Shown: positions 15,474 to 25,527 of the stretch, one piece after another
Position numbering within the stretch: the first letter of the stretch is position 1
Layout: each line of letters opens with the position of its first letter
DNA from: Varibaculum cambriense DSM 15806
GTDB taxonomy: Bacteria > Actinomycetota > Actinomycetes > Actinomycetales > Actinomycetaceae
Direction: 5' to 3'
NCBI RefSeq assembly: GCF_000420065.1
Contig: NZ_ATUF01000003.1
Span: forward strand, 248,001-312,000
DNA length: 64,000 nucleotides
Made by a program: the position numbers and the translations under genes
Notes under the pieces: generated by a model
What the model was told of the DNA's origin: nothing
Databases searched by the model: none
The model's input: only the letters and a program-made list of their open reading frames with translations

Positions 15474-17225
15474 ATGCGAACTACTGGTAAAGCTCCTCGG
15501 CAACAAGCTTCCGGAATGCCTTTTCAAAAGTATGCCCATTTTTGGGATACTTCGCTGAAACTTCCTGATCGTACCTGGCCAGATAGAAATGTTACCCAGG
15601 CTCCCCGCTGGCTATCTACGGATTTGCGGGATGGTAATCAGGCTTTGATTGACCCCATGGATCCGTTGCGGAAACGGAAAATGTTTGATCTGTTGGTGCA
15701 GATCGGATTGAAAGAAATCGAAATCGGGTTTCCGGCGGCCTCGCAGGTAGATTACGATTTTGTACGCTCGCTGGTGGAAGAGGACGCAATTCCCGAGGAC
15801 GTCTGCGTTTCGGTGCTTACCCAGGCACGCGAAGATCTAATCGGACGCACCGTGGAGTCCCTAGTGGGAGTGCCGCGCGCCAATGTGCATATCTATAACG
15901 CCACCTCACCTACTTTCCGGGAAGTAGTATTCCATAACGATAGAGCGGCCACCGTGGAACTGGCAGTAAGCGGGGTGCGCGAGGTAATCGCGCAAGCAGA
16001 AAAGCAGCTAGACGATTCCACGGTTTTCGGGCTGCAATATTCTCCAGAAATTTTCGTAGATACCGAAGCCGAGTTTGCCCTGGAAATCTGTGAAGCAGTT
16101 ATGGATATTTGGCAGCCTGATGAGGATCGCGAAATTATTTTGAACCTGCCGGCAACCGTGGAGCGTTACACCCCGGACTCCTATGCGGATCAAATCGAAT
16201 GGATGAGCCGTAACCTTAATCGCCGCGAACACATATGTTTGTCGGTACATAACCATAATGACCGGGGGACGGGGATTGCGGCCGCCGAACTGTCTATGAA
16301 AGCCGGCGCTGACCGGGTAGAAGGCTGCTTGCTGGGGCAGGGGGAGAGGACTGGCAACGTAGATTTGATTACTTTGGCGATGAATCTTTATTCTCAAGGG
16401 ATCGATCCCATGTTGGATCTGTCTAACCTGGATCAGGTGCGCGAAACCGTGGAGTATTGCACTCGTATGGAAACTAATCCTCGCCAGCCCTATACTGGCG
16501 ATCTGGTTTACACTTCCTTTTCCGGCTCCCACCAGGACGCCATTAAGAAGGGCTTTGATAAGCGCGCCCAGGCAGTGGCAGCTGTCGGCGGCGACCAGAA
16601 TCAGGTGATCTGGACAGTGCCTTACCTGCCGATTGACCCGGGTGATGTGGGACGAGACTATCAGGCAGTAGTGCGGGTTAACTCCCAGTCGGGCAAGGGG
16701 GGAATCGCCTTCATGATGAAACGGGATTATTCTTTGGATTTGCCGCGCCGCCTGCAGGTGGAGTTTTATCGCCACGTCCAGGACTACACGGAAAAGTTTG
16801 GGGGCGAGGTCGACTCGCAGCTTTTGTGGAAGATTTTTGCTGACGAATATCTGCCCGGCGAAGAACATAGCCTTTCGCCTTGGGGGCGCTTCAAACTGCG
16901 TGATTCTCTCGCCGATACCAACCATGAAACTGGGGAAGTTTCTTTGCGTGCTCAGGTTAGCGATAACGGAACTTTGCGCACGTTAGAGGCGGTGGCGCCC
17001 GGTCCTATTGAAGCGTTCATTACTGCTTTCCAAGGGTTGGGATTGGATATCAAAGTGCTGGACTATGTAGAGCATGCCATGGAAACCGGGGAAAGCTCGC
17101 GGGCAGCCGCCTATGTGGAGGCCGAGATCGCCGGCCAGGTGCTGTGGGGAGTAGGTATTGATCCCTCGATTACCCGCGCTACCTATAAGGCAGTCATCAG
17201 TGCCCTCAACCGCGCGGAACGCTAG
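15474..17225 (+). CDS. leuA: 2-isopropylmalate synthase
   Basis: Condenses 2-oxoisovalerate with acetyl-CoA, the first committed leucine step. The TIM-barrel has the STDLRDGNQALIDPM signature near residue 48, metal-site HNHNDRGTG near 258-266, and GCLLGQGERTGNVDL. A C-terminal LeuA allosteric domain (about 440-583) normally gives leucine feedback inhibition. At 583 residues it is the longer actinobacterial-type enzyme. It stands alone, with expression apparently controlled by the upstream leader peptide. Confidence 0.95.
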   Translation: MRTTGKAPRQQASGMPFQKYAHFWDTSLKLPDRTWPDRNVTQAPRWLSTDLRDGNQALIDPMDPLRKRKMFDLLVQIGLKEIEIGFPAASQVDYDFVRSLVEEDAIPEDVCVSVLTQAREDLIGRTVESLVGVPRANVHIYNATSPTFREVVFHNDRAATVELAVSGVREVIAQAEKQLDDSTVFGLQYSPEIFVDTEAEFALEICEAVMDIWQPDEDREIILNLPATVERYTPDSYADQIEWMSRNLNRREHICLSVHNHNDRGTGIAAAELSMKAGADRVEGCLLGQGERTGNVDLITLAMNLYSQGIDPMLDLSNLDQVRETVEYCTRMETNPRQPYTGDLVYTSFSGSHQDAIKKGFDKRAQAVAAVGGDQNQVIWTVPYLPIDPGDVGRDYQAVVRVNSQSGKGGIAFMMKRDYSLDLPRRLQVEFYRHVQDYTEKFGGEVDSQLLWKIFADEYLPGEEHSLSPWGRFKLRDSLADTNHETGEVSLRAQVSDNGTLRTLEAVAPGPIEAFITAFQGLGLDIKVLDYVEHAMETGESSRAAAYVEAEIAGQVLWGVGIDPSITRATYKAVISALNRAER

Positions 17226-17415
17226 GGCGTGGGCGTTACTGAACAATGCTTTACCTCGAATAATAGCTGCTAAAAACCGTTTTGCAGGGACTCTAACAAT
17301 CGTTTTGCAGATTTTAGGATGGTTACTGGTATTCGAATTTGTGGAGGAGGCCGCTAGCTCTCGCTCGCAAGTACCTGTGGAACTGTGCTAACACTGGCCT
17401 AGCAAGTAGATATGA

Positions 17416-17421
17416 GATAAT
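17416..17421 (+). promoter_or_regulatory. candidate -10 box, leaderless recO transcript
   Basis: GATAAT ends six bases before the recO ATG, so transcription should begin at the start codon. The rest of the 202-base gap between leuA and recO (17226-17427) shows no further feature I can support. Confidence 0.4.
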
Positions 17422-17427
17422 GAGAGG

Positions 17428-18159
17428 ATGCTGCGAACCTATATCGACCAGGCGATTGTCCTGCGAACCACCAAACTAGGGGAAGCAGACTTGATTTTGA
17501 CCCTGCTTACTCTAGAGCATGGGCAGGTGCGGGCGGTTGCCAAAGGGCTGCGCCGGACTTCCTCGAAATTCGGGGCGCGCCTGAGTCCCTTCAACCGGGT
17601 AAAACTGCAGCTACACTCGGGACGTAATCTGGACACCGTCACTCAAGCTGAGTCGCTCAGCCTGAATGCCCCGGCGATCGCCTCCGACTATGAACGTTAC
17701 CTCTCGGGGCAGGTAATGCTGGAAACTGCCGAGAAACTTTCCGAAGGCGAGGCTTCGCGCAGCCAGTACCGCCTGCTCGCGGGCGCAATACCGGCATTAG
17801 CGAACCGGGCGCATCGCCCGGGCATGGTGCTGTCCTCCTATCTATTGCGTACCTTAGCGATTGCCGGATGGGCGCCCGCCTTAAATGAGTGCGCCCTCTG
17901 TGGAGCTGATGGCCCTTTTAAGGTATTTTCCGCACCTGCCGGTGGAGTGGTTTGCGAAGAGTGCCAGCTCAGCGGCGGTCTTCACATATCTAAGCCAGTA
18001 ACCGAGCTGCTCACTGCGCTGCTGGCGGGACAGTGGCCCCAGGTCTACCAGGCGGATCCACTAACCCAGGGGATAGCAGAAGAAGTGGTCACCGCCTATA
18101 CCGAGTGGGTTTTAGAGCGAAAACTTAAGTCCTTGTCGGTTATGGCACGAAAGGCATAA
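17428..18159 (+). CDS. recO: DNA repair protein RecO
   Basis: Recombination mediator that works with RecF/RecR to load RecA on gapped DNA. N-terminal OB fold (DQAIVLRTTKLGEADLILTLLT, about residues 7-28, and AVAKGLRRTSSKFG), helical middle, and a C-terminal zinc-finger-like CALCG...CEEC around residues 155-180. 243 residues is typical. It precedes uppS by seven bases, the normal actinobacterial order (era-recO-uppS), here interrupted by lacI-like and leuA. Confidence 0.93.
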   Translation: MLRTYIDQAIVLRTTKLGEADLILTLLTLEHGQVRAVAKGLRRTSSKFGARLSPFNRVKLQLHSGRNLDTVTQAESLSLNAPAIASDYERYLSGQVMLETAEKLSEGEASRSQYRLLAGAIPALANRAHRPGMVLSSYLLRTLAIAGWAPALNECALCGADGPFKVFSAPAGGVVCEECQLSGGLHISKPVTELLTALLAGQWPQVYQADPLTQGIAEEVVTAYTEWVLERKLKSLSVMARKA

Positions 18160-18166
18160 TAGGAAT

Positions 18167-18949
18167 ATGAGCGATCAAGAGTTTGTAGCCACTATTCCCC
18201 CGGGGCAAGGTGCTGCTATGCCGCAGTTATCGGAAGTTCCCTCCCATGTGGCACTAATTATGGACGGCAATGGACGTTGGGCTAACCAGCAGGGATTACC
18301 GCGCACGGCAGGACACCAGGCCGGAGAACTATCGCTTATGGATACGCTGGCCGGGGCAGTAGAAGCCGGGGTAAAAATGGTGAGCGTATATGCTTTTTCC
18401 ACTGAGAACTGGAAACGTTCCCCGGCAGAAGTGCGTTTCCTGATGGGATATTCGCGGGATGTGATTCGTCGCCGTTCCCACGAACTAAACGACTGGAACG
18501 TGCGCATAGTTTGGTCGGGGCGGCGCGGACGCCTGTGGAAGTCAGTTATTAAAGAACTAGAAGCCGCCGCCGAGCTGACCAGGAAAAATACCGGCATGGT
18601 GTTCAATATGTGTATTAACTATGGAGGGCGCGCAGAACTGGTTGACGCTGCTCGTGCGGTTGCGCGCCGGGTTGCGACTGGGGAAATCAGCGAAAACCAT
18701 ATCCGCGAGGACACTTTGGCACGGGAAATGTATTTAGGGGGAATGCCGGATGTAGATTTGTTGATCCGCACCTCCGGGGAGCAGCGCCTATCTAACTTTT
18801 TGCTCTGGCAATGTGCTTATGCGGAGCTTAGTTTCGTTCCCGAAATGTGGCCAGATTTTAAACGGGAACAACTCTGGCGGGAACTAGCCGCATTTGGAGG
18901 ACGCAATCGGCGTTTTGGGGGCGCGAAAGACCAGCCTTGCTCGGCTTAA
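18167..18949 (+). CDS. uppS: isoprenyl transferase (undecaprenyl/decaprenyl diphosphate synthase family)
   Basis: cis-Prenyltransferase that makes the polyprenyl diphosphate carrier for cell-wall sugars. Motifs: VALIMDGNGRWANQQGLPR near residue 28 with the catalytic Asp, VYAFSTENWKRS, and LIRTSGEQRLSNFLLWQ. 260 residues. A short Shine-Dalgarno (AGGA) precedes the ATG and recO lies immediately upstream. Product chain length cannot be read from sequence. Confidence 0.94.
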   Translation: MSDQEFVATIPPGQGAAMPQLSEVPSHVALIMDGNGRWANQQGLPRTAGHQAGELSLMDTLAGAVEAGVKMVSVYAFSTENWKRSPAEVRFLMGYSRDVIRRRSHELNDWNVRIVWSGRRGRLWKSVIKELEAAAELTRKNTGMVFNMCINYGGRAELVDAARAVARRVATGEISENHIREDTLAREMYLGGMPDVDLLIRTSGEQRLSNFLLWQCAYAELSFVPEMWPDFKREQLWRELAAFGGRNRRFGGAKDQPCSA

Positions 18950-18996
18950 GTTTGCCTGCGTCCTCGTAATAACAAAGGCGCTAAATCTCGGTATTA

Positions 18997-20217
18997 CTAA
19001 TCCCAGAGGGGATGGGCAAACAGGCCGCTACCCAGTTTCGGCTCGAACCAAGTGGACTTGGGGGGCATAATTTTACCGGCATCGGCCACTTCCAGTACCT
19101 GGTCAATCTGGGTGGGATACATATAGAACGCGCAGGCAGCGCTCGCATCTACTGCTGCTTTAAGCTCTCCATCCCCGCGAATTCCGCCTACGAACTCGAT
19201 GCGCTCGCTGGTGCGCGGATCGTTAATCCCCAGCAGGGGAGCAAGTACGTTTTCCTGCAACAGCGACACATCCAATGAATCGGGCAGCTCTTTACCCGCG
19301 ATCACCTCAGGATGGAAACTGCATGCGTACCATTTGCCACCCAGATACATACTGAAAGAACCCGGATTTTCTGGGGGTGCGAACCCGCCGAGTTCGGTTA
19401 TCGTCGCCACCTGCGCTAAGTCGCTCAAGAACTGCGCGGGGTTGGTGTCCCCCCAATCAAGCACTAAGCGGTTATAGGGTAGGCAACGTAAATCATGATC
19501 GGGAACTGCGACTACCAGGAACTCATTCCAAGGGGCATCGGGGCGCTGCGGGCGAGAAAGCCCCACTTTGGCCGCGGATGCGGAGCGGTGATGTCCATCG
19601 GCAATATAAAAGTAGTCCAGCGCCTCTAGGGCGCGGGCAGCCAAGTCGGTATCTTCATCCGATAAAGGCCAAAGCTCATGGCAGGTTCCATCAAGAGTTT
19701 CCCCTTTAAGTAGTGGTTCCTCTTGAGTTACCCGCGCGGTAATCTCATCGATTTCTTGATTGGCACGATAAGTGAGAAATACCGGCTCAGTATGGGCATT
19801 AACCCGGTCAAAATGTTTAATCCGGTCGGCTTCTTTAATCGCCAAAGTTTTCTCGTGCCGCTTAATGGTGCCGTCTTGATAATCGGCAACCTGGGCGCAC
19901 CCGACAATCCCCACCTGGGCGGCGCCTCGCCAAGTCTCCCGATAAAGGTACAGGCAAGGACGGTCTTCGCGAACCAGCACGCCTCGGTCAATAAAATCCG
20001 CCAGGTTAGCGGCAGCCTGCTCATGCACCTGGTCGGCGTGTTGATCCACGCTTAAAGGTAGATCAATTTCTGCGCGAGTAATATGCAGATAGGAATTGGG
20101 GTCTTTGCCTTGCACTGCAGCTTCCTGACGGTTCATAACGTCATAGGGCAGTGCCACTACCCGCGGAGCAGCCTCGCTAGTGGGACGCAGCGCACGAAAA
20201 GGACGCAACTTCGGCAT
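18997..20217 (-). CDS. DUF1015 family protein
   Basis: Conserved protein of uncertain function, recognised by RPFRALRPT, VVALPYDVMNRQEA, NSYLHITRAE, then IKRHEKTLAIKEADRIKHFDRV, HTEPVFLTYR and IADGHHRSASA. The ordered charged motifs suggest a nucleotide- or phosphate-handling enzyme, but I do not assign a reaction. About 406 residues, normal for the family. I use the ATG at 20217, with AGGAG six bases upstream, not the adjacent TTG. It converges on uppS and stands alone. Confidence 0.82.
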   Translation of the reverse strand: MPKLRPFRALRPTSEAAPRVVALPYDVMNRQEAAVQGKDPNSYLHITRAEIDLPLSVDQHADQVHEQAAANLADFIDRGVLVREDRPCLYLYRETWRGAAQVGIVGCAQVADYQDGTIKRHEKTLAIKEADRIKHFDRVNAHTEPVFLTYRANQEIDEITARVTQEEPLLKGETLDGTCHELWPLSDEDTDLAARALEALDYFYIADGHHRSASAAKVGLSRPQRPDAPWNEFLVVAVPDHDLRCLPYNRLVLDWGDTNPAQFLSDLAQVATITELGGFAPPENPGSFSMYLGGKWYACSFHPEVIAGKELPDSLDVSLLQENVLAPLLGINDPRTSERIEFVGGIRGDGELKAAVDASAACAFYMYPTQIDQVLEVADAGKIMPPKSTWFEPKLGSGLFAHPLWD

Positions 20218-20385
20218 CAAAATCTCCTTCAGATAGATGTCTTCACTTCCAGCTTATCGGCTTGGCCCCAGTTTCGTAGCTGTGTACCAACTATTAGCGA
20301 GGGGAAAATGGAAGCTAATGATAGTTTTAGGAGTATTCGCACCTAACTCCCTGCTTGCGCCGGACAAACAGGCAGCGACCTACGG

Positions 20386-21417
20386 TTATTTGCTGAACTG
20401 GTTGTAAGCGTTCGGGTTATAAACCCAGTCGAACTGTCCAATCATTTCTAAGAGGCCGCCCTCGCCGCAGAAGGCCTTTTTGAAGCTGTATAGTCCCCCG
20501 GAGTTATCCACCTCGAAAATTCCTCCCATATCGTATTGGGTGTATCCCTGGGCAATAGCGTCCTTAATTGCTTCATTATTCATTTGATAGTTGGGTCGCA
20601 GATTTCGTTTTTCATTGGAACTAGCAGCGTAAATATAAAAACACTTCCGGTTAAAACTGAGGGCGATGGCGCAGGAAAGGATCTCTTCCTCGGGGGTGCG
20701 AGTTTCATAGAGAGTTACCGCTTCCGGTGGGAACGCATTAAATAGGCGCCGGAAGTAATCTTTAGGGCGATGGGTAATTCCTTGGCGCTTGGCCATGATT
20801 TTAGTTAGTTCATAAAATTTATCGAGCGCTTGCTCGAAGCCAGGATCACTACGATGAAAACGCAAAGTTTCCAGACCATGTTTATAAGGAACTTTGATCT
20901 TTCCTTTATTTTTTGATTTTACGGTCTTCAGAAAATCATCATGGGTTCCCATAGAAATGTCCGCAATCATATGCATCCGGGGATTAGAAAAACTGTGTTC
21001 ATCGGCTCCGCGGGTAGTAATCTCCAGATTATCTATGCCGGCATTGCGATAGGCAGCTAACACTTCCTCGTCGTAGGCAAACTCGGGATCCATCCTGAGA
21101 ACAAAACCGTTGCGTTTTTCAATTACCGGGGCGGCCTCTTTTACCAGGGATTTAACCGTGTCAATATCTCTGAAATCGCAGACGGGACCGCGGGGGGCAT
21201 ACATAAAAGCATGAACGCCATCGTTCTTAACAGAGAGTATCGAGAGGGCGGCAGTTATGTTTCCCGCCTCATCCTGCAGATATACGTAGTCACTATCCCA
21301 GTTGTCTTTCACCTTTGCCCAGTTGACGGACTGCATAACGTGACCGTACGGACTGGAAGCAATGAATTCTTCATAGCGAGCTACGGTTTTGATATCCGTT
21401 AAATCCAAAATGGGCAC
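20386..21417 (-). CDS. FemABX-type peptidoglycan bridge peptidyltransferase
   Basis: Member of the Fem family, which adds an amino acid from aminoacyl-tRNA to the lipid II stem peptide or to other precursors. Typical features: GHVMQSVNWAKVK near the start, MYAPRGPVCD, RMDPEF, two GNAT-like halves, and AASSNEKRNLRPNYQMNNEAIKDA with YDMGGIF near the end. About 343 residues. The GTG at 21417 has GAGGAG seven bases upstream and is preferred over an ATG 22 codons earlier. Presence suggests a bridged cell wall. The added residue is unknown. Divergent from the DegT-like gene. Confidence 0.85.
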   Translation of the reverse strand: MPILDLTDIKTVARYEEFIASSPYGHVMQSVNWAKVKDNWDSDYVYLQDEAGNITAALSILSVKNDGVHAFMYAPRGPVCDFRDIDTVKSLVKEAAPVIEKRNGFVLRMDPEFAYDEEVLAAYRNAGIDNLEITTRGADEHSFSNPRMHMIADISMGTHDDFLKTVKSKNKGKIKVPYKHGLETLRFHRSDPGFEQALDKFYELTKIMAKRQGITHRPKDYFRRLFNAFPPEAVTLYETRTPEEEILSCAIALSFNRKCFYIYAASSNEKRNLRPNYQMNNEAIKDAIAQGYTQYDMGGIFEVDNSGGLYSFKKAFCGEGGLLEMIGQFDWVYNPNAYNQFSK

Positions 21418-21629
21418 GATTCTCTCCTCATTGTTTTCCGGATATACGTATCTATTCCCGGAATGAAATCCGCTTTCGGACACTTCAGTCTAGCGCCGGT
21501 GGGGTAAAGCCAGTTATGACACGCTGCGGTAGCGTCCCAATGAGGGGATGTTATCTGGGGAGTTTCTGGTCTCAACAGCATAATTTGTTTGTTTCAGACG
21601 GATTACCCCAGGTATTTAGATTGAGGATT

Positions 21630-21635
21630 TAGAAT
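21630..21635 (+). promoter_or_regulatory. candidate -10 box, leaderless DegT-type transcript
   Basis: TAGAAT is followed by six bases and the ATG at 21642, with no Shine-Dalgarno in between. Lies in the 224-base divergent region shared with the Fem-type gene. Confidence 0.35.
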
Positions 21636-21641
21636 ACCTAC

Positions 21642-22841
21642 ATGCTTGGAAGTAGCTTTTTGCACCTAAAGGAAACTCTCGCTGCGCTTACTGCTACTCG
21701 CGCTGAGGATTGGTTGTTATTTATGCGTGCCCGCCACGGGATGGCAACCGTCTACCAAACCTTGCACCAATGCTTCGGTCAAGGAAACGTAACCACCCAG
21801 GCATACACTTGCGTAACCGCAATTAACCCCATCCTGGTGGCAGGGCTAAAACCCGAGTATGGGGATATTGACCCCGATTCCATAGCTTTAGTCCCCAATT
21901 CCGCGCCCCTCCATGAGCAGACGCGGGCGGTGGTGTGGCAAAACACTTTCGGAATTCTCGCGGACAGCAAGGCGGCGCTGCTGCGTTCGCGGGTTCATAG
22001 CACTCCGGCGATTTTTCTGGAAGACTCCGCTCACTGCGTCGGATCTATGGTGCGTGATGAAAAGGGGGAGCCGCTCGCGGATATCTCGGTGCATTCTTTC
22101 GGGGTAGAAAAACTCCTGCCCACCAAGTTTGGGGGTGCGATCTGGATTAATCCGCGCCTAGAGGAGCGCAGCCCGCAGCACCATCGCTTTGTAGAAGAGC
22201 TAAAAACCGCTTGCGCCGGGGTGCGCGCTCCCCAGGGGCGCGAAGAAAAAGCTATGCGCCACTACTTTAACCAAGTTCGAGTCTTAAACCATTTACCGCG
22301 GGCGCTCTCGGCTCCTCTGCGGAAAGCTCTAATAAAAACCGATAGGTTTTTAGCCCCGATTATTCCGGTTGAACAGCAGGGAAAGTTAGATCGCGTCCCC
22401 TCCTTACCCTCAAAATGGGCGGCAGACCAGGCATTAGCCCAGCTGAAAAAGATTGAGGATACCCGGCGGCGGCGCCAGCAAGTGCAGCACGTTTATCAAG
22501 AAAAGCTTACCCGGCAACTGCAAATACCTGCTGATATCAATGGCTCCCAGGCTCTAGTGCGTTTTCCGATATTTGTTGAGGACGCGACCTCGGATATCAA
22601 GGCCGAGAGCCTCTTTTCTTTCTTGCACGCGCGCGGCTATTACCCGGGACGCTGGTATCGACCGGCACTATTTCCCGGGGTAAAAGATTACGAGCTCTAC
22701 CACCTCGATCCTGAGCTTTCCGAATTACCCAACACCAAGCGCCTGATTGACAGTGCCATTAACCTTCCCACCCAGGAAAGTGTTCCGCGAGCCCAAGAAA
22801 TCGCCTCTCTGGTAAATCAGTGGGCGGAAGATAATAGTTAA
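21642..22841 (+). CDS. DegT/DnrJ/EryC1/StrS-type PLP-dependent aminotransferase
   Basis: Resembles the sugar aminotransferase family that acts on nucleotide-linked keto-sugars. The cofactor Asp motif FLEDSAHCVGS lies near residues 125-135, and the PLP lysine motif SFGVEKLLPTKFGG (SFxxxK) at about 153-166. 399 residues fits. No sugar dehydratase or glycosyltransferase is nearby; the only neighbour is the divergent Fem-type gene, so a cell-envelope role is a guess. A more distant PLP-fold enzyme cannot be excluded. Confidence 0.68.
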   Translation: MLGSSFLHLKETLAALTATRAEDWLLFMRARHGMATVYQTLHQCFGQGNVTTQAYTCVTAINPILVAGLKPEYGDIDPDSIALVPNSAPLHEQTRAVVWQNTFGILADSKAALLRSRVHSTPAIFLEDSAHCVGSMVRDEKGEPLADISVHSFGVEKLLPTKFGGAIWINPRLEERSPQHHRFVEELKTACAGVRAPQGREEKAMRHYFNQVRVLNHLPRALSAPLRKALIKTDRFLAPIIPVEQQGKLDRVPSLPSKWAADQALAQLKKIEDTRRRRQQVQHVYQEKLTRQLQIPADINGSQALVRFPIFVEDATSDIKAESLFSFLHARGYYPGRWYRPALFPGVKDYELYHLDPELSELPNTKRLIDSAINLPTQESVPRAQEIASLVNQWAEDNS

Positions 22842-22946
22842 CCACTGCTTTCCTTATAGCTGTCGACATAAATAGAGCACCATGCCAAAGAGCCCTCGGT
22901 CACAGCAGTTTTCGCCCCTGGCAGCTCGCCTATTAGACTGGGCGCG

Positions 22947-24461
22947 ATGACAAGCAACGATAAAATGCCCCGCACCTACCATGTGCGCACCCTGGGGTGC
23001 CAGATGAACGAGCATGACTCCGAACGCATGGCGGGTCTGCTAGAAGCTGACGGATTAGTACCGGTAGAGCTGGTGCCGGCTGCTGCTGCCCGCGCCACTA
23101 ATGCTGGCGACGCAGGAGCAGATGTAGTAGTAATCAACACCTGCTCCGTGCGGGAAGCAGCAGCTAACCGCCTGTTTGGGAACCTGGGGCAACTAGCCAG
23201 CGTGAAGCGGCAGCGCCCCGGAATGCAGATTGCGGTCGGAGGGTGCCTAGCGCAGCAGATGCGCGAAAAAATTATTGAAAAAGCCCCCTATGTGGACGCG
23301 GTTTTCGGTACCCACAATATTGATGTGCTCCCCGCCCTGCTGCGCCGATCTGCTCATAACCAGCAAGCAGCGGTAGAAATTGCGGAATCCCTAAAAGTCT
23401 TTCCCTCCACTTTGCCGACCCGCCGCGAATCGGCCTATTCCGCCTGGGTATCCATCTCGGTGGGCTGCAATAATACTTGTACTTTCTGTATCGTTCCTTC
23501 TTTGCGGGGGCGTGAGCGCGATCGGCGTCCCGGGGAGGTACTCGCGGAAGTAGAAGCGGTAGTAGCGCAGGGAGCTTTGGAAGTTACCTTACTGGGTCAA
23601 AACGTAAACTCTTATGGTGCCGGATTTGGTGATCGGGGAGCCTTCGCTAAGTTACTGCGTGCCTGTGGAAATATCGAGGATTTAGAGCGGGTACGCTTCA
23701 CTTCTCCGCATCCGGCAGCTTTTAGCGATGACGTGATTTGGGCGATGGCAGAAACTGAAAACGTAATGCCTACCCTGCATATGCCGCTGCAATCGGGTTC
23801 CGATACTATTTTGCGGGCAATGCGCCGCTCCTACCGTCAAAAACGCTTCCTAGGGATACTGGATAAAGTCCGCCAGGCCATGCCCGAGGCCGCGATTTCC
23901 ACCGATATTATCGTGGGCTTCCCAGGGGAAACTGAGGAAGACTTCCAACAAACCCTAGAGGTAGTGGAGCAGGCTCGTTTCGCTTCCGCCTTTACCTTCC
24001 TGTATTCACCGCGCCCGGGCACCCCGGCGGCTGACCGAGAGGATCAGATTCCTCACCAGGTCAAGCTGGAGCGTTACAACCGTTTGATTGCCTTGCAAGA
24101 ACAAATTTGCCTGGCAGAAAACCAAAAGCTGGAAGGCAGCACCGTTGAAGTTTTAGTTGCCGAGGGCGAGGGGCGCAAAGATCAAGAAACTCACCGAATT
24201 TCGGGCCGGGCTCGCGATGGGCGCCTGATCCACGTGGCGCTGCCCGCCGGGCAAAAAGCCCCGCGTCCCGGAGATATCGTGACTGCGCAGGTCACTTACG
24301 GCGCTCCCCATAACCTGATTGCGGATTCTGGTCTGAACGGGGGAATGTTCTCCGTGCGCGCGACCAGAGCCGGGGATGCTTGGGAAGCGCGCCAAAGTAA
24401 AGAAGAAGCATACTCCCAGCAGGTGTCTTTAGGGATTCCCGCTATTCGTCCTCGCGGTTAG
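22947..24461 (+). CDS. miaB: tRNA-2-methylthio-N6-dimethylallyladenosine synthase
   Basis: Radical SAM methylthiotransferase that adds the 2-methylthio group to i6A37 of tRNA. The N-terminal UPF0004 domain has three cluster Cys ([29 protein letters not shown]). The radical SAM motif is [20 protein letters not shown], followed by [10 protein letters not shown], a MPLQSGSD strand and a C-terminal TRAM domain. 504 residues. TAGACT seven bases before the ATG and no SD suggest a leaderless start. miaA, the enzyme that makes its substrate, follows after eight bases. Confidence 0.95.
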   Translation: MTSNDKMPRTYHVRTLGCQMNEHDSERMAGLLEADGLVPVELVPAAAARATNAGDAGADVVVINTCSVREAAANRLFGNLGQLASVKRQRPGMQIAVGGCLAQQMREKIIEKAPYVDAVFGTHNIDVLPALLRRSAHNQQAAVEIAESLKVFPSTLPTRRESAYSAWVSISVGCNNTCTFCIVPSLRGRERDRRPGEVLAEVEAVVAQGALEVTLLGQNVNSYGAGFGDRGAFAKLLRACGNIEDLERVRFTSPHPAAFSDDVIWAMAETENVMPTLHMPLQSGSDTILRAMRRSYRQKRFLGILDKVRQAMPEAAISTDIIVGFPGETEEDFQQTLEVVEQARFASAFTFLYSPRPGTPAADREDQIPHQVKLERYNRLIALQEQICLAENQKLEGSTVEVLVAEGEGRKDQETHRISGRARDGRLIHVALPAGQKAPRPGDIVTAQVTYGAPHNLIADSGLNGGMFSVRATRAGDAWEARQSKEEAYSQQVSLGIPAIRPRG

Positions 24462-24469
24462 GTAACTTA

Positions 24470-25408
24470 ATGGATGCCTCCAAACTTCCCCTAGTAGCGG
24501 TAGTAGGGCTTACTGCCAGTGGAAAATCTGGATTTTCCCTGCAGCTGGCTGCGGCGTTAGGGGAACGCGGAGTCGCCTGCGAGATTATTTCGGCCGATGC
24601 TTTCCAACTTTATCGGGGAATGGATATTGGAACTGCGAAAGTTTCTGTACAGGAGCGCGGAGGAATCCCGCACCACCTGCTCGATGTTTTGGAGCTTGAG
24701 GAAAAAGCCTCAGTTGCCGCCTATCAGCGCAGTTGTCGCCAAGTGATTAACGAGATTCGTGCGCGGGAAGCCCTCCCGATACTGGTAGGCGGGAGCGGGC
24801 TCTACGTGCGCGCTGTCTTGGACAAAATTGAGTTTCCCGGAACTGATAGCGGTATTAGAGCGCAGCTAGAAACCCAGGCGGCGCAGCTGGGGATAAAAAA
24901 AATGCATCAGCGCCTCGCTGAAGTTGATCCGGAGTCTGCCGCTAGAATCGTGCCGGCCAATGAACGCCGGGTTATCCGCGCCCTGGAAGTTTACGAATTG
25001 ACTGGCAAGAAATTCTCCGCCACTATGCCGCGGCGGGAATACTTTCAACCTGCTGTGCAGCTGGGAATCAAGTGGCCGCTAGCAGTGCTCGATGAACGCA
25101 TTAGCCAGCGTACTGCTCAAATGCTTACGCAAGGATTTATCGAAGAAGTCGCGGAGCTAGAAAAACGGGGACTGGCAGATACTCCTACCGCATGTCGCGC
25201 CACTGGCTACCAGGCAGTTATGGATTATCTCGCCGGAAAGATCACCCGTGAAGAGTCGGCAGAGCAAATAGCGCTGCAAACCCGTCAGTTAGCTCGCAAA
25301 CAGCGCAAATGGTTCCGCAAAGACCCGAGAATCCATTGGCTAGACGGCGAAACCGGTGCATCCTCTAACCTCAAACAAGCCTTAACCCTCCTCGGAATCG
25401 AACAGTAA
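24470..25408 (+). CDS. miaA: tRNA dimethylallyltransferase
   Basis: Adds dimethylallyl to adenosine 37 of tRNAs reading U-initial codons; MiaB then modifies the product. The P-loop is VGLTASGKSGFSLQLA, followed by ISADAFQLYRGMDIGTAK, GIPHHLLDV, ILVGGSGLYVRAVLD and NERRVIRALEVYELTG. The C-terminal QLARKQRKWFRKDPRIHWLD is typical. The P-loop Ala-Ser replaces the commoner Gly-Ser, which is tolerated. 312 residues. Cotranscribed with miaB. Confidence 0.94.
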   Translation: MDASKLPLVAVVGLTASGKSGFSLQLAAALGERGVACEIISADAFQLYRGMDIGTAKVSVQERGGIPHHLLDVLELEEKASVAAYQRSCRQVINEIRAREALPILVGGSGLYVRAVLDKIEFPGTDSGIRAQLETQAAQLGIKKMHQRLAEVDPESAARIVPANERRVIRALEVYELTGKKFSATMPRREYFQPAVQLGIKWPLAVLDERISQRTAQMLTQGFIEEVAELEKRGLADTPTACRATGYQAVMDYLAGKITREESAEQIALQTRQLARKQRKWFRKDPRIHWLDGETGASSNLKQALTLLGIEQ

Positions 25409-25419
25409 CAAGAGTCATA

Positions 25420-25527
25420 CGAGGGGGGCGAGATTTTCCTCCCGCCCAAGAATTCGGAAAACGTAGCGGCGTTTTCCGAATTCTTATGCCCACCGCGCCC
25501 ACTCGGATAAAACCTCGCCCCCTCGTT
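25420..25527. repeat. nested palindromic repeat element, copy A
   Basis: Core hairpin AAGAATTCGGAAAACG (25448-25463) / exact complement (25470-25485) with a six-base loop TAGCGG. It is enclosed by CCTCCCGCCC on the left and ATGCCCACCGCGCCCACTCGG on the right. An outer stem pairs ACGAGGGGGGCGAG...TTTT with AAAA..CTCGCCCCCTCGT apart from a one-base bulge and one mismatch. A second copy at 39971-40079 keeps the core but has different, still-complementary outer arms. Intergenic, 3' of both miaA and hypD. It may act as a bidirectional terminator, a structured RNA or a small dispersed element. Confidence 0.88.
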
